A program made the translations under genes and the position numbers. From Salticus scenicus (lineage: Eukaryota; Arthropoda; Arachnida; Araneae; Salticidae): a stretch of 64,000 bases of DNA. The notes beneath the pieces were generated by a model. The model was not told where the DNA came from. It worked only from the letters and a program-made list of their open reading frames with translations, and searched no databases. Positions 20,201-34,500 of this stretch are shown here, piece by piece. The stretch covers positions 186,001-250,000 of the forward strand of contig CAWVNO010001211.1 in the NCBI GenBank assembly GCA_963930645.1. Direction: 5' to 3'. The stretch's first letter is position 1. Each line of letters starts with the position of its first letter.

Positions 20201-23200
20201 CGAAATCGGGCAAAGTCTCCATAAAAGGGCTCTCCTGGCCAAATGGTTTAACTTTGGCAGGTCCCTGCTGTTCTGTTATGAAACTAGAATATCTTTTGCA
20301 GATTCTGGAAGTGATTGCGATCGCAAAGCTCTATTAGTTGCTTTGGAATCGACTTTTGAAAATGAGAGGGCGTAAAATTCGCCCAAAAAATTTGGCAACG
20401 ATATTGAGCACATGCCTTCATAAAAGGGCTCTCCTGTCCAAATGGTTTAACTTTGGCAGGTCCCTGCTGTTCTGTTATGAAAGTAGACTTCGTGGGGCAG
20501 ATTCTGGAAGTGATTGCGATCGCAAAGCTCTAATAGTTGCTTTGGAATCGGCTTTTGAAAAAAATTCTGTGAAAATCGCAAAAATTTTGGGTATCGAAAT
20601 CGGGCAAAGTCTCCATAAAAGGGCTCTCCTGGCCAAATGGTTTAACTTTGGCAGGTCCCTGCTGTTCTGTTATGAAACTAGAATATCTTTTGCAGATTCT
20701 GGAAGTGATTGCGATCGCAAAGTTCTATTAGTTGCTTTGGAATCGACTTTTGAAAATGAGAGGGCGTAAAATTCGCCCAAAAAATTTGGCGACGATATTG
20801 AGCACATGCCTTCATAAAAGGGCTCTCCTGGCCAAATGGTTTAACTTTGGCAGGTCCCTGCTGTTCTGTTATGAAAGTAGACTTCGTGGGGCAGATTCTG
20901 GAAGTGATTGCGATCGCAAAGCTCTATTAGTTGCTTTGGAATCGGCTTTTGAAAAAAATTCTGTGAAAATCGCAAAAATTTTGGGTATCGAAATCGGGCA
21001 AAGTCTCCATAAAAGGGCTCTCCTGGCCAAATGGTTTAACTTTGGCAGGTCCCTGCTGTTCTGTTATGAAACTAGAATATCTTTTGCAGATTCTGGAAGT
21101 GATTGCGATCGCAAAGCTCTATTAGTTGCTTTGGAATCGACTTTTGAAAATGAGAGGGCGTAAAATTAACCCAAAAAATTTGGCGACGATATTGAGCACA
21201 TGCCTTCATAAAAGGGCTCTCCTGGCCAAATGGTTTAACTTTGGCAGGTCCCTGCTGTTCTGTTATGAAAGTAGACTTCGTGGGGCAGATTCTGGAAGTG
21301 ATTGCGATCGCAAAGCTCTGTTAGTTGCTTTGGAATCGGCTTTTGAAAAAAATTCTGTGAAAATCGCAAAAATTTCGGGTATCGAAATCGGGCAAAGTCT
21401 CCATAAAAGGGCTCTCCTGGCCAAATGGTTTAACTTTGGCAGGTCCCTGCTGTTCTGTTTTGAAACTAGAATATCTTTTGCAGATTCTGGAAGTGATTGC
21501 GATCGCAAAGCTCTATTAGTTGCTTTGGAATCGACTTTTGAAAATGAGAGGGCGTAAAATTCGCCCAAAAAATTTGGCGACTATATTGAGCACATGCCTT
21601 CATAAAAGGGCTCTCCTGGCCAAATGGTTTAACTTTGGCAGGTCCCTGCTGTTCCGTTATGAAAGTAGACTTCGTGGGGCAGATTCTGGAAGTGATTGCG
21701 ATCGCAAAGCTCTATTAGTTGCTTTGGAATCGGCTTTTGAAAAAAATTCTGTGAAAATCGCAAAAATTTTGGGTATCGAAATCGGGCAAAGTCTCCATAA
21801 AAGGGCTCTCCTGGCCAAATGGTTTAACTTTGGCAGGTCCCTGCTGTTCTGTTATGAAACTAGAATATCTTTTGCAGATTCTGGAAGTGATTGCGATCGC
21901 AAAGCTCTATTAGTTGCTTTGGAATCGACTTTTGAAAATGAGAGGGCGTAAAATTCGCCCAAAAAATTTGGCGACGATATTGAGCACATGCCTTCATAAA
22001 AGGGCTCTCCTGGCCAAATGGTTTAACTTTGGCAGGTCCCTGCTGTTCTGTTATGAAAGTAGACTTCGTGGGGCAGATTCTGGAAGTGATTGCGATCGCA
22101 AAGCTCTATTAGTTGCTTTGGAATCGGCTTTTGAAAAAAATTCTGTGAAAATCGCAAAAATTTTGGGTATCGAAATCGGGCAAAGTCTCCATAAAAGGGC
22201 TCTCCTGGCCAAATGGTTTAACTTTGGCAGGTCCCTGCTGTTCTGTTATGAAACTAGAATATCTTTTGCAGATTCTGGAAGTGATTGCGATCGCAAAGCT
22301 CTATTAGTTGCTTTGGAATCGACTTTTGAAAATGAGAGGGCGTAAAATTCGCCCAAAAAATTTGGCGACGATATTGAGCACATGCCTTCATAAAAGGGCT
22401 CTCCTGGCCAAATGGTTTAACTTTGGCAGGTCCCTGCTGTTCTGTTATGAAAGTAGACTTCGTGGGGCAGATTCTGGAAGTGATTGCGATCGCAAAGCTC
22501 TATTAGTTGCTTTGGAATCGGCTTTTGAAAAAAATTCTGTGAAAATCGCAAAAATTTTGGGTATCGAAATCGGGCAAAATCTCCATAAAAGGGCTCTCCT
22601 GGCCAAATGGTTTAACTTTGGCAGGTCCCTGCTGTTCTGTTATGAAACTAGAATATCTTTTGCAGATTCTGGAAGTGATTGCGATCGCAAAGCTCTATTA
22701 GTTGCTTTGGAATCGACTTTTGAAAATGAGAGGGCGTAAAATTCGCCCAAAAAATTTGGCGACGATATTGAGCACATGCCTTCATAAAAGGGCTCTCCTG
22801 GCCAAATGGTTTAACTTTGGCAGGTCCCTGCTGTTCTGTTATGAAAGTAGACTTCGTGGGGCAGATTCTGGAAGTGATTGCGATCGCAAAGCTCTAATAG
22901 TTGCTTTGGAATCGGCTTTTGAAAAAAATTCTGTGAAAATCGCAAAAATTTTGGGTATCGAAATCGGGCAAAGTCTCCATAAAAGAGCTCTCCTGGCCAA
23001 ATGGTTTAACTTTGGCAGGTCCCTGCTGTTCTGTTATGAAACTAGAATATCTTTTGCAGATTCTGGAAGTGATTGCGATCGCAAAGCTCTATTAGTTGCT
23101 TTGGAATCGACTTTTGAAAATGAGAGGGCGTAAAATTCGCCCAAAAAATTTGGCGACGATATTGAGCACATGCCTTCATAAAAGGGCTCTCCTGGCCAAA

Positions 23201-26200
23201 TGGTTTAACTTTGGCAGGTCCCTGCTGTTCTGTTATGAAAGTAGACTTCGTGGGGCAGATTCTGGAAGTGATTGCGATCGCAAAGCTCTATTAGTTGCTT
23301 TGGAATCGGCTTTTGAAAAAAATTCTGTGAAAATCGCAAAAATTTTGGGTATCGAAATCGGGCAAAGTCTCCATAAAAGGGCTCTCCTGGCCAAATGGTT
23401 TAACTTTGGCAGGTCCCTGCTGTTCTGTTATGAAACTAGAATATCTTTTGCAGATTCTGGAAGTGATTGCGATCGCAAAGCTCTATTAGTTGCTTTGGAA
23501 TCGACTTTTGAAAATGAGAGGGCGTAAAATTCGCCCAAAAAATTTGGCGACGATATTGAGCACATGCCTTCATAAAAGGGCTCTCCTGGCCAAATGGTTT
23601 AACTTTGGCAGGTCCCTGCTGTTCTGTTATGAAAGTAGACTTCGTGGGGCAGATTCTGGAAGTGATTGCGATCGCAAAGCTCTAATAGTTGCTTTGGAAT
23701 CGGCTTTTGAAAAAAATTCTGTGAAAATCGCAAAAATTTTGGGTATCGAAATCGGGCAAAGTCTCCATAAAAGAGCTCTCCTGGCCAAATGGTTTAACTT
23801 TGGCAGGTCCCTGCTGTTCTGTTATGAAACTAGAATATCTTTTGCAGATTCTGGAAGTGATTGCGATCGCAAAGCTCTATTAGTTGCTTTGGAATCGACT
23901 TTTGAAAATGAGAGGGCGTAAAATTCGCCCAAAAAATTTGGCGACGATATTGAGCACATGCCTTCATAAAAGGGCTCTCCTGGCCAAATGGTTTAACTTT
24001 GGCAGGTCCCTGCTGTTCTGTTATGAAAGTAGACTTCGTGGGGCAGATTCTGGAAGTGATTGCGATCGCAAAGCTCTATTAGTTGCTTTGGAATCGGCTT
24101 TTGAAAAAAATTCTGTGAAAATCGCAAAAATTTTGGGTATCGAAATCGGGCAAAGTCTCCATAAAAGGGCTCTCCTGGCCAAATGGTTTAACTTTGGCAG
24201 GTCCCTGCTGTTCTGTTATGAAACTAGAATATCTTTTGCAGATTCTGGAAGTGATTGCGATCGCAAAGCTCTATTAGTTGCTTTGGAATCGACTTTTGAA
24301 AATGAGAGGGCGTAAAATTCGCCCAAAAAATTTGGCGACGATATTGAGCACATGCCTTCATAAAAGGGCTCTCCTGGCCAAATGGTTTAACTTTGGCAGG
24401 TCCCTGCTGTTCTGTTATGAAAGTAGACTTCGTGGGGCAGATTCTGGAAGTGATTGCGATCGCAAAGCTCTGTTAGTTGCTTTGGAATCGGCTTTTGAAA
24501 AAAATTCTGTGAAAATCGCAAAAATTTTGGGTATCGAAATCGGGCAAAGTCTCCATAAAAGGGCTCTCCTGGCCAAATGGTTTAACTTTGGCAGGTCCCT
24601 TCTGTTCTGTTATGAAACTAGAATATCTTTTGCAGATTCTGGAAGTGATTGCGATCGCAAAGCTCTATTAGTTGCTTTGGAATCGACTTTTGAAAATGAG
24701 AGGGCGTAAAATTCGCCCAAAAAATTTGGCGACGATATTGAGCACATGCCTTCATAAAAGGGCTCTCCTGGCCAAATGGTTTAACTTTGGCAGGTCCCTG
24801 CTGTTCTGTTATGAAAGTAGACTTCGTGGGGCAGATTCTGGAAGTGATTGCGATCGCAAAGCTCTGTTAGTTGCTTTGGAATCGGCTTTTGAAAAAAATT
24901 CTGTGAAAATCGCAAAAATTTTGGGTATCGAAATCGGGCAAAGTCTCCATAAAAGGGCTCTCCTGGCCAAATGGTTTAACTTTGGCAGGTCCCTTCTGTT
25001 CTGTTATGAAACTAGAATATCTTTTGCAGATTCTGGAAGTGATTGCGATCGCAAAGCTCTATTAGTTGCTTTGGAATCGACTTTTGAAAATGAGAGGGCG
25101 TAAAATTCGCCCAAAAAATTTGGCGACGATATTGAGCACATGCCTTCATAAAAGGGCTCTCCTGGCCAAATGGTTTAACTTTGGCAGGTCCCTGCTGTTC
25201 TGTTATGAAAGTAGACTTCGTGGGGCAGATTCTGGAAGTAATTGCGATCGCAAAGCTCTATTAGTTGCTTTGGAATCGGCTTTTGAAAAAAATTCTGTGA
25301 AAATCGCAAAAATTTTGGGTATCGAAATCGGGCAAAGTCTCCATAAAAGGGCTCTCCTGGCCAAATGGTTTAACTTTGGCAGGTCCCTGCTGTTCTGTTA
25401 TGAAACTAGAATATCTTTTGCAGATTCTGGAAGTGATTGCGATCGCAAAGCTCTATTAGTTGCTTTGGAATCGACTTTTGAAAATGAGAGGGCGTAAAAT
25501 TCGCCCAAAAAATTTGGCGACGATATTGAGCACATGCCTTCATAAAAGGACTCTCCTGGCCAAATGGTTTAACTTTGGCAGGTCCCTGCTGTTCTGTTAT
25601 GAAAGTAGACTACGTGGGGCAGATTCTGGAAGTGATTGCGATCGCAAAGCTCTATTAGTTGCTTTGGAATCGGCTTTTGAAAAAAATTCTGTGAAAATCG
25701 CAAAAATTTTGGGTATCGAAATCGGGCAAAGTCTCCATAAAAGGGCTCTCCTGGCCAAATGGTTTAACTTTGGCAGGTCCCTGCTGTTCTGTTATGAAAC
25801 TAGAATATCTTTTGCAGATTCTGGAAGTGATTGCGATCGCAAAGCTCTATTAGTTGCTTTGGAATCGACTTTTGAAAATGAGAGGGCCTAAAATCCGCCC
25901 AAAAAATTTGGCGACGATATTGAGCACATGCCTTCATAAAAGGGCTCTCCTGGCCAAATGGTTTAACTTTGGCAGGTCCCTGCTGTTCTGTTATGAAACT
26001 AGAATATCTTTTGCAGATTCTGGAAGTGATTGCGATCGCAAAGCTCTATTAGTTGCTTTGGAATCGACTTTTGAAAATGAGAGGGCGTAAAATTCGCCCA
26101 AAAAATTTGGCGACGATATTGAGCACATGCCTTCATAAAAGGGCTCTCCTGGCCAAATGGTTTAACTTTGGCAGGTCCCTGCTGTTCTGTTATGAAAGTA

Positions 26201-29200
26201 GACTTCGTGGGGCAGATTCTGGAAGTGATTGCGATCGCAAAGCTCTATTAGTTGCTTTGGAATCGGCTTTTGAAAAAAATTCTGTGAAAATCGCAAAAAT
26301 TTTGGGTATCGAAATCGGGCAAAGTCTCCATAAAAGGGCTCTCCTGGCCAAATGGTTTAACTTTGGCAGGTCCCTGCTGTTCTGTTATGAAACTAGAATA
26401 TCTTTTGCAGATTCTGGAAGTGATTGCGATCGCAAAGCTCTATTAATTGCTTTGGAATCGACTTTTGAAAATGAGAGGGCGTAAAATTCGCCCAAAAAAT
26501 TTGGCGACGATATTGAGCACATGCCTTCATAAAAGGGCTCTCCTGGCCAAATGGTTTAACTTTGGCAGGTCCCTGCTGTTCTGTTATGAAAGTAGACTAC
26601 GTGGGGCAGATTCTGGAAGTGATTGCGATCGCAAAGCTCTATTAGTTGCTTTGGAATCGGCTTTTGAAAAAAATTCTGTGAAAATCGCAAAAATTTTGGG
26701 TATCGAAATCGGGCAAAGTCTCCATAAAAGGGCTCTCCTGGCCAAATGGTTTAACTTTGGCAGGTCCCTGCTGTTCTGTTATGAAACTAGAATATCTTTT
26801 GCAGATTCTGGAAGTGATTGCGATCGCAAAGCTCTATTAGTTGCTTTGGAATCGACTTTTGAAAATGAGAGGGCCGAAAATTCGCCCAAAAAATTTGGCG
26901 ACGATATTGAGCACATGCCTTCATAAAAGGGCTCTCCTGGCCAAATGGTTTAACTTTGGCAGGTCCCTGCTGTTCTGTTTTGAAACTAGAATATCTTTTG
27001 CAGATTCTGGAAGTGATTGCGATCGCAAAGCTCTATTAGTTGCTTTGGAATCGACTTTTGAAAATGAGAGGGCGTAAAATTCGCCCAAAAAATTTGGCGA
27101 CGATATTGAGCACATGCCTTCATAAAAGGGCTCTCCTGGCCAAATGGTTTAACTTTGGCAGGTCCCTGCTGTTCTGTTATGAAAGTAGACTTCGTGGGGC
27201 AGATTCTGGAAGTGATTGCGATCGCAAAGCTCTATTAGTTGCTTTGGAATCGGCTTTTGAAAAAAATTCTGTGAAAATCGCAAAAATTTTGGGTATCGAA
27301 ATCGGGCAAAGTCTCCATAAAAGGGCTCTCCTGGCCAAATGGTTTAACTTTGGCAGGTCCCTGCTGTTCTGTTATGAAACTAGAATATCTTTTGCAGATT
27401 CTGGAAGTGATTGCGATCGCAAAGCTCTATTAGTTGCTTTGGAATCGACTTTTGAAAATGAGAGGGCGTAAAATTCGCCCAAAAAATTTGGCGACGATAT
27501 TGAGCACATGCCTTCATAAAAGGGCTCTCCTGGCCAAATGGTTTAACTTTGGCAGGTCCCTGCTGTTCTGTTATGAAAGTAGACTTCGTGGGGCAGATTC
27601 TGGAAGTGATTGCGATCGCAAAGCTCTGTTAGTTGCTTTGGAATCGGCTTTTGAAAAAAATTCTGTGAAAATCGCAAAAATTTTGGGTATCGAAATCGGG
27701 CAAAGTCTCCATAAAAGGGCTCTCCTGGCCAAATGGTTTAACTTTGGCAGGTCCCTTCTGTTCTGTTATGAAACTAGAATATCTTTTGCAGATTCTGGAA
27801 GTGATTGCGATCGCAAAGCTCTATTAGTTGCTTTGGAATCGACTTTTGAAAATGAGAGGGCGTAAAATTCGCCCAAAATATTTGGCGACGATATTGAGCA
27901 CATGCCTTCATAAAAGGGCTCTCCTGGCCAAATGGTTTAACTTTGGCAGGTCCCTGCTGTTCTGTTATGAAAGTAGACTTCGTGGGGCAGATTCTGGAAG
28001 TGATTGCGATCGCAAAGCTCTGTTAGTTGCTTTGGAATCGGCTTTTGAAAAAAATTCTGTGAAAATCGCAAAAATTTTGGGTATCGAAATCGGGCAAAGT
28101 CTCCATAAAAGGGCTCTCCTGGCCAAATGGTTTAACTTTGGCAGGTCCCTTCTGTTCTGTTATGAAACTAGAATATCTTTTGCAGATTCTGGAAGTGATT
28201 GCGATCGCAAAGCTCTATTAGTTGCTTTGGAATCGACTTTTGAAAATGAGAGGGCGTAAAATTCGCCCAAAAAATTTGGCGACGATATTGAGCACATGCC
28301 TTCATAAAAGGGCTCTCCTGGCCAAATGGTTTAACTTTGGCAGGTCCCTGCTGTTCTGTTATAAGAGTAGACTTCGTGGGGCAGATTCTGGAAGTAATTG
28401 CGATCGCAAAGCTCTATTAGTTGCTTTGGAATCGGCTTTTGAAAAAAATTCTGTGAAAATCGCAAAAATTTTGGGTATCGAAATCGGGCAAAGTCTCCAT
28501 AAAAGGGCTCTCCTGGCCAAATGGTTTAACTTTGGCAGGTCCCTGCTGTTCTGTTATGAAACTAGAATATCTTTTGCAGATTCTGGAAGTGATTGCGATC
28601 GCAAAGCTCTATTAGTTGCTTTGGAATCGACTTTTGAAAATGAGAGGGCGTAAAATACGCCCAAAAAATTTGGCGACGATATTGAGCGCATGCCTTCATA
28701 AAAGGGCTCTCCTGGCCAAATGGTTTAACTTTGGCAGGTCCCTGCTGTTCTGTTATGAAAGTAGACTACGTGGGGCAGATTCTGGAAGTGATTGCGATCG
28801 CAAAGCTCTATTAGTTGCTTTGGAATCGGCTTTTGAAAAAAATTCTGTGAAAATCGCAAAAATTTTGGGTATCGAAATCGGGCAAAGTCTCCATAAAAGG
28901 GCTCTCCTGGGCAAATGGTTTAACTTTGGCAGGTCCCTGCTGTTCTGTTATGAAACTAGAATATCTTTTGCAGATTCTGGAAGTGATTGCGATCGCAAAG
29001 CTCTATTAGTTGCTTTGGAATCGACTTTTGAAAATGAGAGGGCCTAAAATCCGCCCAAAAAATTTGGCGACGATATTGAGCACATGCCTTCATAAAAGGG
29101 CTCTCCTGGCCAAATGGTTTAACTTTGGCAGGTCCCTGCTGTTCTGTTATGAAACTAGAATATCTTTTGCAGATTCTGGAAGTGATTGCGATCGCAAAGC

Positions 29201-31572
29201 TCTATTAGTTGCTTTGGAATCGACTTTTGAAAATGAGAGGGGGTAAAATTCGCCCAAAAAATTTGGCGACGATATTGAGCACATGCCTTCATAAAAGGGC
29301 TCTCCTGGCCAAATGGTTTAACTTTGGCAGGTCCCTGCTGTTCTGTTATGAAAGTAGACTTCGTGGGGCAGATTCTGGAAGTGATTGCGATCGCAAAGCT
29401 CTATTAGTTGCTTTGGAATCGGCTTTTGAAAAAAATTCTGTGAAAATCGCAAAAATTTTGGGTATCGAAATCGGGCAAAGTCTCCATAAAAGGGCTCTCC
29501 TGGCCAAATGGTTTAACTTTGGCAGGTCCCTGCTGTTCTGTTATGAAACTAGAATATCTTTTGCAGATTCTGGAAGTGATTGCGATCGCAAAGCTCTATT
29601 AGTTGCTTTGGAATCGACTTTTGAAAATGAGAGGGCGTAAAATTCGCCCAAAAAATTTGGCGACGATATTGAGCACATGCCTTCATAAAAGGGCTCTCCT
29701 GGCCAAATGGTTTAACTTTGGCAGGTCCCTGCTGTTCTGTTATGAAAGTAGACTTCGTGGGGCAGATTCTGGAAGTGATTGCGATCGCAAAACTCTATTA
29801 GTTGCTTTGGAATCGGCTTTTGAAAAAAATTCTGTGAAAATCGCAAAAATTTTGGGTATCGAAATCGGGCAAAGTCTCCATAAAAGGGCTCTCCTGGCCA
29901 AATGGTTTAACTTTGGCAGGTCCCTGCTGTTCTGTTATGAAACTAGAATACCTTTTGCAGATTCTGGAAGTGATTGCGATCGCAAAGCTCTATTAGTTGC
30001 TTTGGAATCGACTTTTGAAAATGAGAGGGCGTAAAATTCGCCCAAAAAATTTGGCGACGATATTGAGCACATGCCTTCATAAAAGGGCTCTCCTGGCCAA
30101 ATGGTTTAACTTTGGCAGGTCCCTGCTGTTCTGTTATGAAAGTAGACTTCGTGGGGCAGATTCTGGAAGTAATTGCGATCGCAAAGCTCTATTAGTTGCT
30201 TTGGAATCGGCTTTTGAAAAAAATTCTGTGAAAATCGCAAAAATTTTGGGTATCGAAATCGGGCAAAGTCTCCATAAAAGGGCTCTCCTGGCCAAATGGT
30301 TTAACTTTGGCAGGTCCCTGCTGTTCTGTTATGAAACTAGAATATCTTTTGCAGATTCTGGAAGTGATTGCGATCGCAAAGCTCTATTAGTTGCTTTGGA
30401 ATCGACTTTTGAAAATGAGAGGGCGTAAAATTCGCCCAAAAAATTTGGCGACGATATTGAGCACATGCCTTCATAAAAGGGCTCTCCTGGCCAAATGGTT
30501 TAACTTTGGCAGGTCCCTGCTGTTCTGTTATGAAAGTAGACTACGTGGGGCAGATTCTGGAAGTGATTGCGATCGCAAAGCTCTATTAGTTGCTTTGGAA
30601 TCGGCTTTTGAAAAAAATTCTGTGAAAATCGCAAAAATTTTGGGTATCGAAATCGGGCAAAGTCTCCATAAAAGGGCTCTCCTGGCCAAATGGTTTAACT
30701 TTGGCAGGTCCCTGCTGTTCTGTTATGAAACTAGAATATCTTTTGCAGATTCTGGAAGTGATTGCGATCGCAAAGCTCTATTAGTTGCTTTGGAATCGAC
30801 TTTTGAAAATGAGAGGGCGTAAAATTCGCCCAAAAAATTTGGCGACGATATTGAGCACATGCCTTCATAAAAGGGCTCTCCTGGCCAAATGGTTTAACTT
30901 TGGCAGGTCCCTGCTGTTCTGTTATGAAAGTAGACTTCGTGGGGCAGATTCTGGAAGTGATTGCGATCGCAAAACTCTATTAGTTGCTTTGGAATCGGCT
31001 TTTGAAAAAAATTCTGTGAAAATCGCAAAAATTTTGGGTATCGAAATCGGGCAAAGTCTCCATAAAAGGGCTCTCCTGGCCAAATGGTTTAACTTTGGCA
31101 GGTCCCTGCTGTTCTGTTATGAAACTAGAATACCTTTTGCAGATTCTGGAAGTGATTGCGATCGCAAAGCTCTATTAGTTGCTTTGGAATCGACTTTTGA
31201 AAATGAGAGGGCGTAAAATTCGCCCAAAAAATTTGGCGACGATATTGAGCACATGCCTTCATAAAAGGGCTCTCCTGGCCAAATGGTTTAACTTTGGCAG
31301 GTCCCTGCTGTTCTGTTATGAAAGTAGACTTCGTGGGGCAGATTCTGGAAGTAATTGCGATCGCAAAGCTCTATTAGTTGCTTTGGAATCGGCTTTTGAA
31401 AAAAATTCTGTGAAAATCGCAAAAATTTTGGGTATCGAAATCGGGCAAAGTCTCCATAAAAGGGCTCTCCTGGCCAAATGGTTTAACTTTGGCAGGTCCC
31501 TGCTGTTCTGTTATGAAACTAGAATACCTTTTGCAGATTCTGGAAGTGATTGCGATCGCAAAGCTCTATTAG

Positions 31573-34500
31573 TTGCTTTGGAATCGACTTTTGAAAATGA
31601 GAGGGCGTAAAATTCGCCCAAAAAATTTGGCGACGATATTGAGCACATGCCTTCATAAAAGGGCTCTCCTGGCCAAATGGTTTAACTTTGGCAGGTCCCT
31701 GCTGTTCTGTTATGAAAGTAGACTACGTGGGGCAGATTCTGGAAGTGATTGCGATCGCAAAGCTCTATTAGTTGCTTTGGAATCGGCTTTTGAAAAAAAT
31801 TCTGTGAAAATCGCAAAAATTTTGGGTATCGAAATCGGGCAAAGTCTCCATAAAAGGGCTCTCCTGGCCAAATGGTTTAACTTTGGCAGGTCCCTGCTGT
31901 TCTGTTATGAAACTAGAATATCTTTTGCAGATTCTGGAAGTGATTGCGATCGCAAAGCTCTATTAGTTGCTTTGGAATCGACTTTTGAAAATGAGAGGGC
32001 CTAAAATTCGCCCAAAAAATTTGGCGACGATATTGAGCACATGCCTTCATAAAAGGGCTCTCCTGGCCAAATGGTTTAACTTCGGCAGGTCCCTGCTGTT
32101 CTGTTATGAAACTAGAATATCTTTTGCAGATTCTGGAAGTGATTGCGATCGCAAAGCTCTATTAGTTGCTTTGGAATCGACTTTTGAAAATGAGAGGGCG
32201 TAAAATTCGCCCAAAAAATTTGGCGACGATATTGAGCACATGCCTTCATAAAAGGGCTCTCCTGGCCAAATGGTTTAACTTTGGCAGGTCCCTGCTGTTC
32301 TGTTATGAAAGTAGACTTCGTGGGGCAGATTCTGGAAGTGATTGCGATCGCAAAGCTCTGTTAGTTGCTTTGGAATCGGCTTTTGAAAAAAATTCTGTGA
32401 AAATCGCAAAAATTTTGGGTATCGAAATCGGGCAAAGTCTCCATAAAAGGGCTCTCCTGGCCAAATGGTTTAACTTTGGCAGGTCCCTTCTGTTCTGTTA
32501 TGAAACTAGAATATCTTTTGCAGATTCTGGAAGTGATTGCGATCGCAAAGCTCTATTAGTTGCTTTGGAATCGACTTTTGAAAATGAGAGGGCGTAAAAT
32601 TCGCCCAAAAAATTTGGCGACGATATTGAGCACATGCCTTCATAAAAGGGCTCTCCTGGCCAAATGGTTTAACTTTGGCAGGTCCCTGCTGTTCTGTTAT
32701 GAAAGTAGACTTCGTGGGGCAGATTCTGGAAGTGATTGCGATCGCAAAGCTCTGTTAGTTGCTTTGGAATCGGCTTTTGAAAAAAATTCTGTGAAAATCG
32801 CAAAAATTTTGGGTATCGAAATCGGGCAAAGTCTCCATAAAAGGGCTCTCCTGGCCAAATGGTTTAACTTTGGCAGGTCCCTGCTGTTCTGTTATGAAAC
32901 TAGAATATCTTTTGCAGATTCTGGAAGTGATTGCGATCGCAAAGCTCTATTAGTTGCTTTGGAATCGACTTTTGAAAATGAGAGGGCGTAAAATTCGCCC
33001 AAAAAATTTGGCGACGATATTGAGCACATGCCTTCATAAAAGGGCTCTCCTGGCCAAATGGTTTAACTTTGGCAGGTCCCTGCTGTTCTGTTATGAAAGT
33101 AGACTTCGTGGGGCAGATTCTGGAAGTGATTGCGATCGCAAAGCTCTAATAGTTGCTTTGGAATCGGCTTTTGAAAAAAATTCTGTGAAAATCGCAAAAA
33201 TTTTGGGTATCGAAATCGGGCAAAGTCTCCATAAAAGAGCTCTCCTGGCCAAATGGTTTAACTTTGGCAGGTCCCTGCTGTTCTGTTATGAAACTAGAAT
33301 ATCTTTTGCAGATTCTGGAAGTGATTGCGATCGCAAAGCTCTATTAGTTGCTTTGGAATCGACTTTTGAAAATGAGAGGGCGTAAAATTCGCCCAAAAAA
33401 TTTGGCGACGATATTGAGCACATGCCTTCATAAAAGGGCTCTCCTGGCCAAATGGTTTAACTTTGGCAGGTCCCTGCTGTTCTGTTATGAAAGTAGACTT
33501 CGTGGGGCAGATTCTGGAAGTGATTGCGATCGCAAAGCTCTATTAGTTGCTTTGGAATCGGCTTTTGAAAAAAATTCTGTGAAAATCGCAAAAATTTTGG
33601 GTATCGAAATCGGGCAAAGTCTCCATAAAAGGGCTCTCCTGGCCAAATGGTTTAACTTTGGCAGGTCCCTGCTGTTCTGTTATGAAACTAGAATATCTTT
33701 TGCAGATTCTGGAAGTGATTGCGATCGCAAAGCTCTATTAGTTGCTTTGGAATCGACTTTTGAAAATGAGAGGGCGTAAAATTCGCCCAAAAAATTTGGC
33801 GACGATATTGAGCACATGCCTTCATAAAAGGGCCCTCCTGGCCAAATGGTTTAACTTTGGCAGGTCCCTGCTGTTCTGTTATGAAAGTAGACTTCGTGGG
33901 GCAGATTCTGGAAGTGATTGCGATCGCAAAGCTCTGTTAGTTGCTTTGGAATCGGCTTTTGAAAAAAATTCTGTGAAAATCGCAAAAATTTTGGGTATCG
34001 AAATCGGGCAAAGTCTCCATAAAAGGGCTCTCCTGGCCAAATGGTTTAACTTTGGCAGGTCCCTTCTGTTCTGTTATGAAACTAGAATATCTTTTGCAGA
34101 TTCTGGAAGTGATTGCGATCGCAAAGCTCTATTAGTTGCTTTGGAATCGACTTTTGAAAATGAGAGGGCGTAAAATTCGCCCAAAAAATTTGGCGACGAT
34201 ATTGAGCACATGCCTTCATAAAAGGGCTCTCCTGGCCAAATGGTTTAACTTTGGCAGGTCCCTGCTGTTCTGTTATGAAAGTAGACTTCGTGGGGCAGAT
34301 TCTGGAAGTGATTGCGATCGCAAAGCTCTGTTAGTTGCTTTGGAATCGGCTTTTGAAAAAAATTCTGTGAAAATCGCAAAAATTTTGGGTATCGAAATCG
34401 GGCAAAGTCTCCATAAAAGGGCTCTCCTGGCCAAATGGTTTAACTTTGGCAGGTCCCTTCTGTTCTGTTATGAAACTAGAATATCTTTTGCAGATTCTGG

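Noticed and set aside
26447..26926. 159-codon frames at 26447-26926 and 47545-48024 as distinct longer proteins
   Set aside because: They arise because GGGCGTAAAA became GGGCCGAAAA and lost the TAA. They are duplicated copies of one satellite variant.
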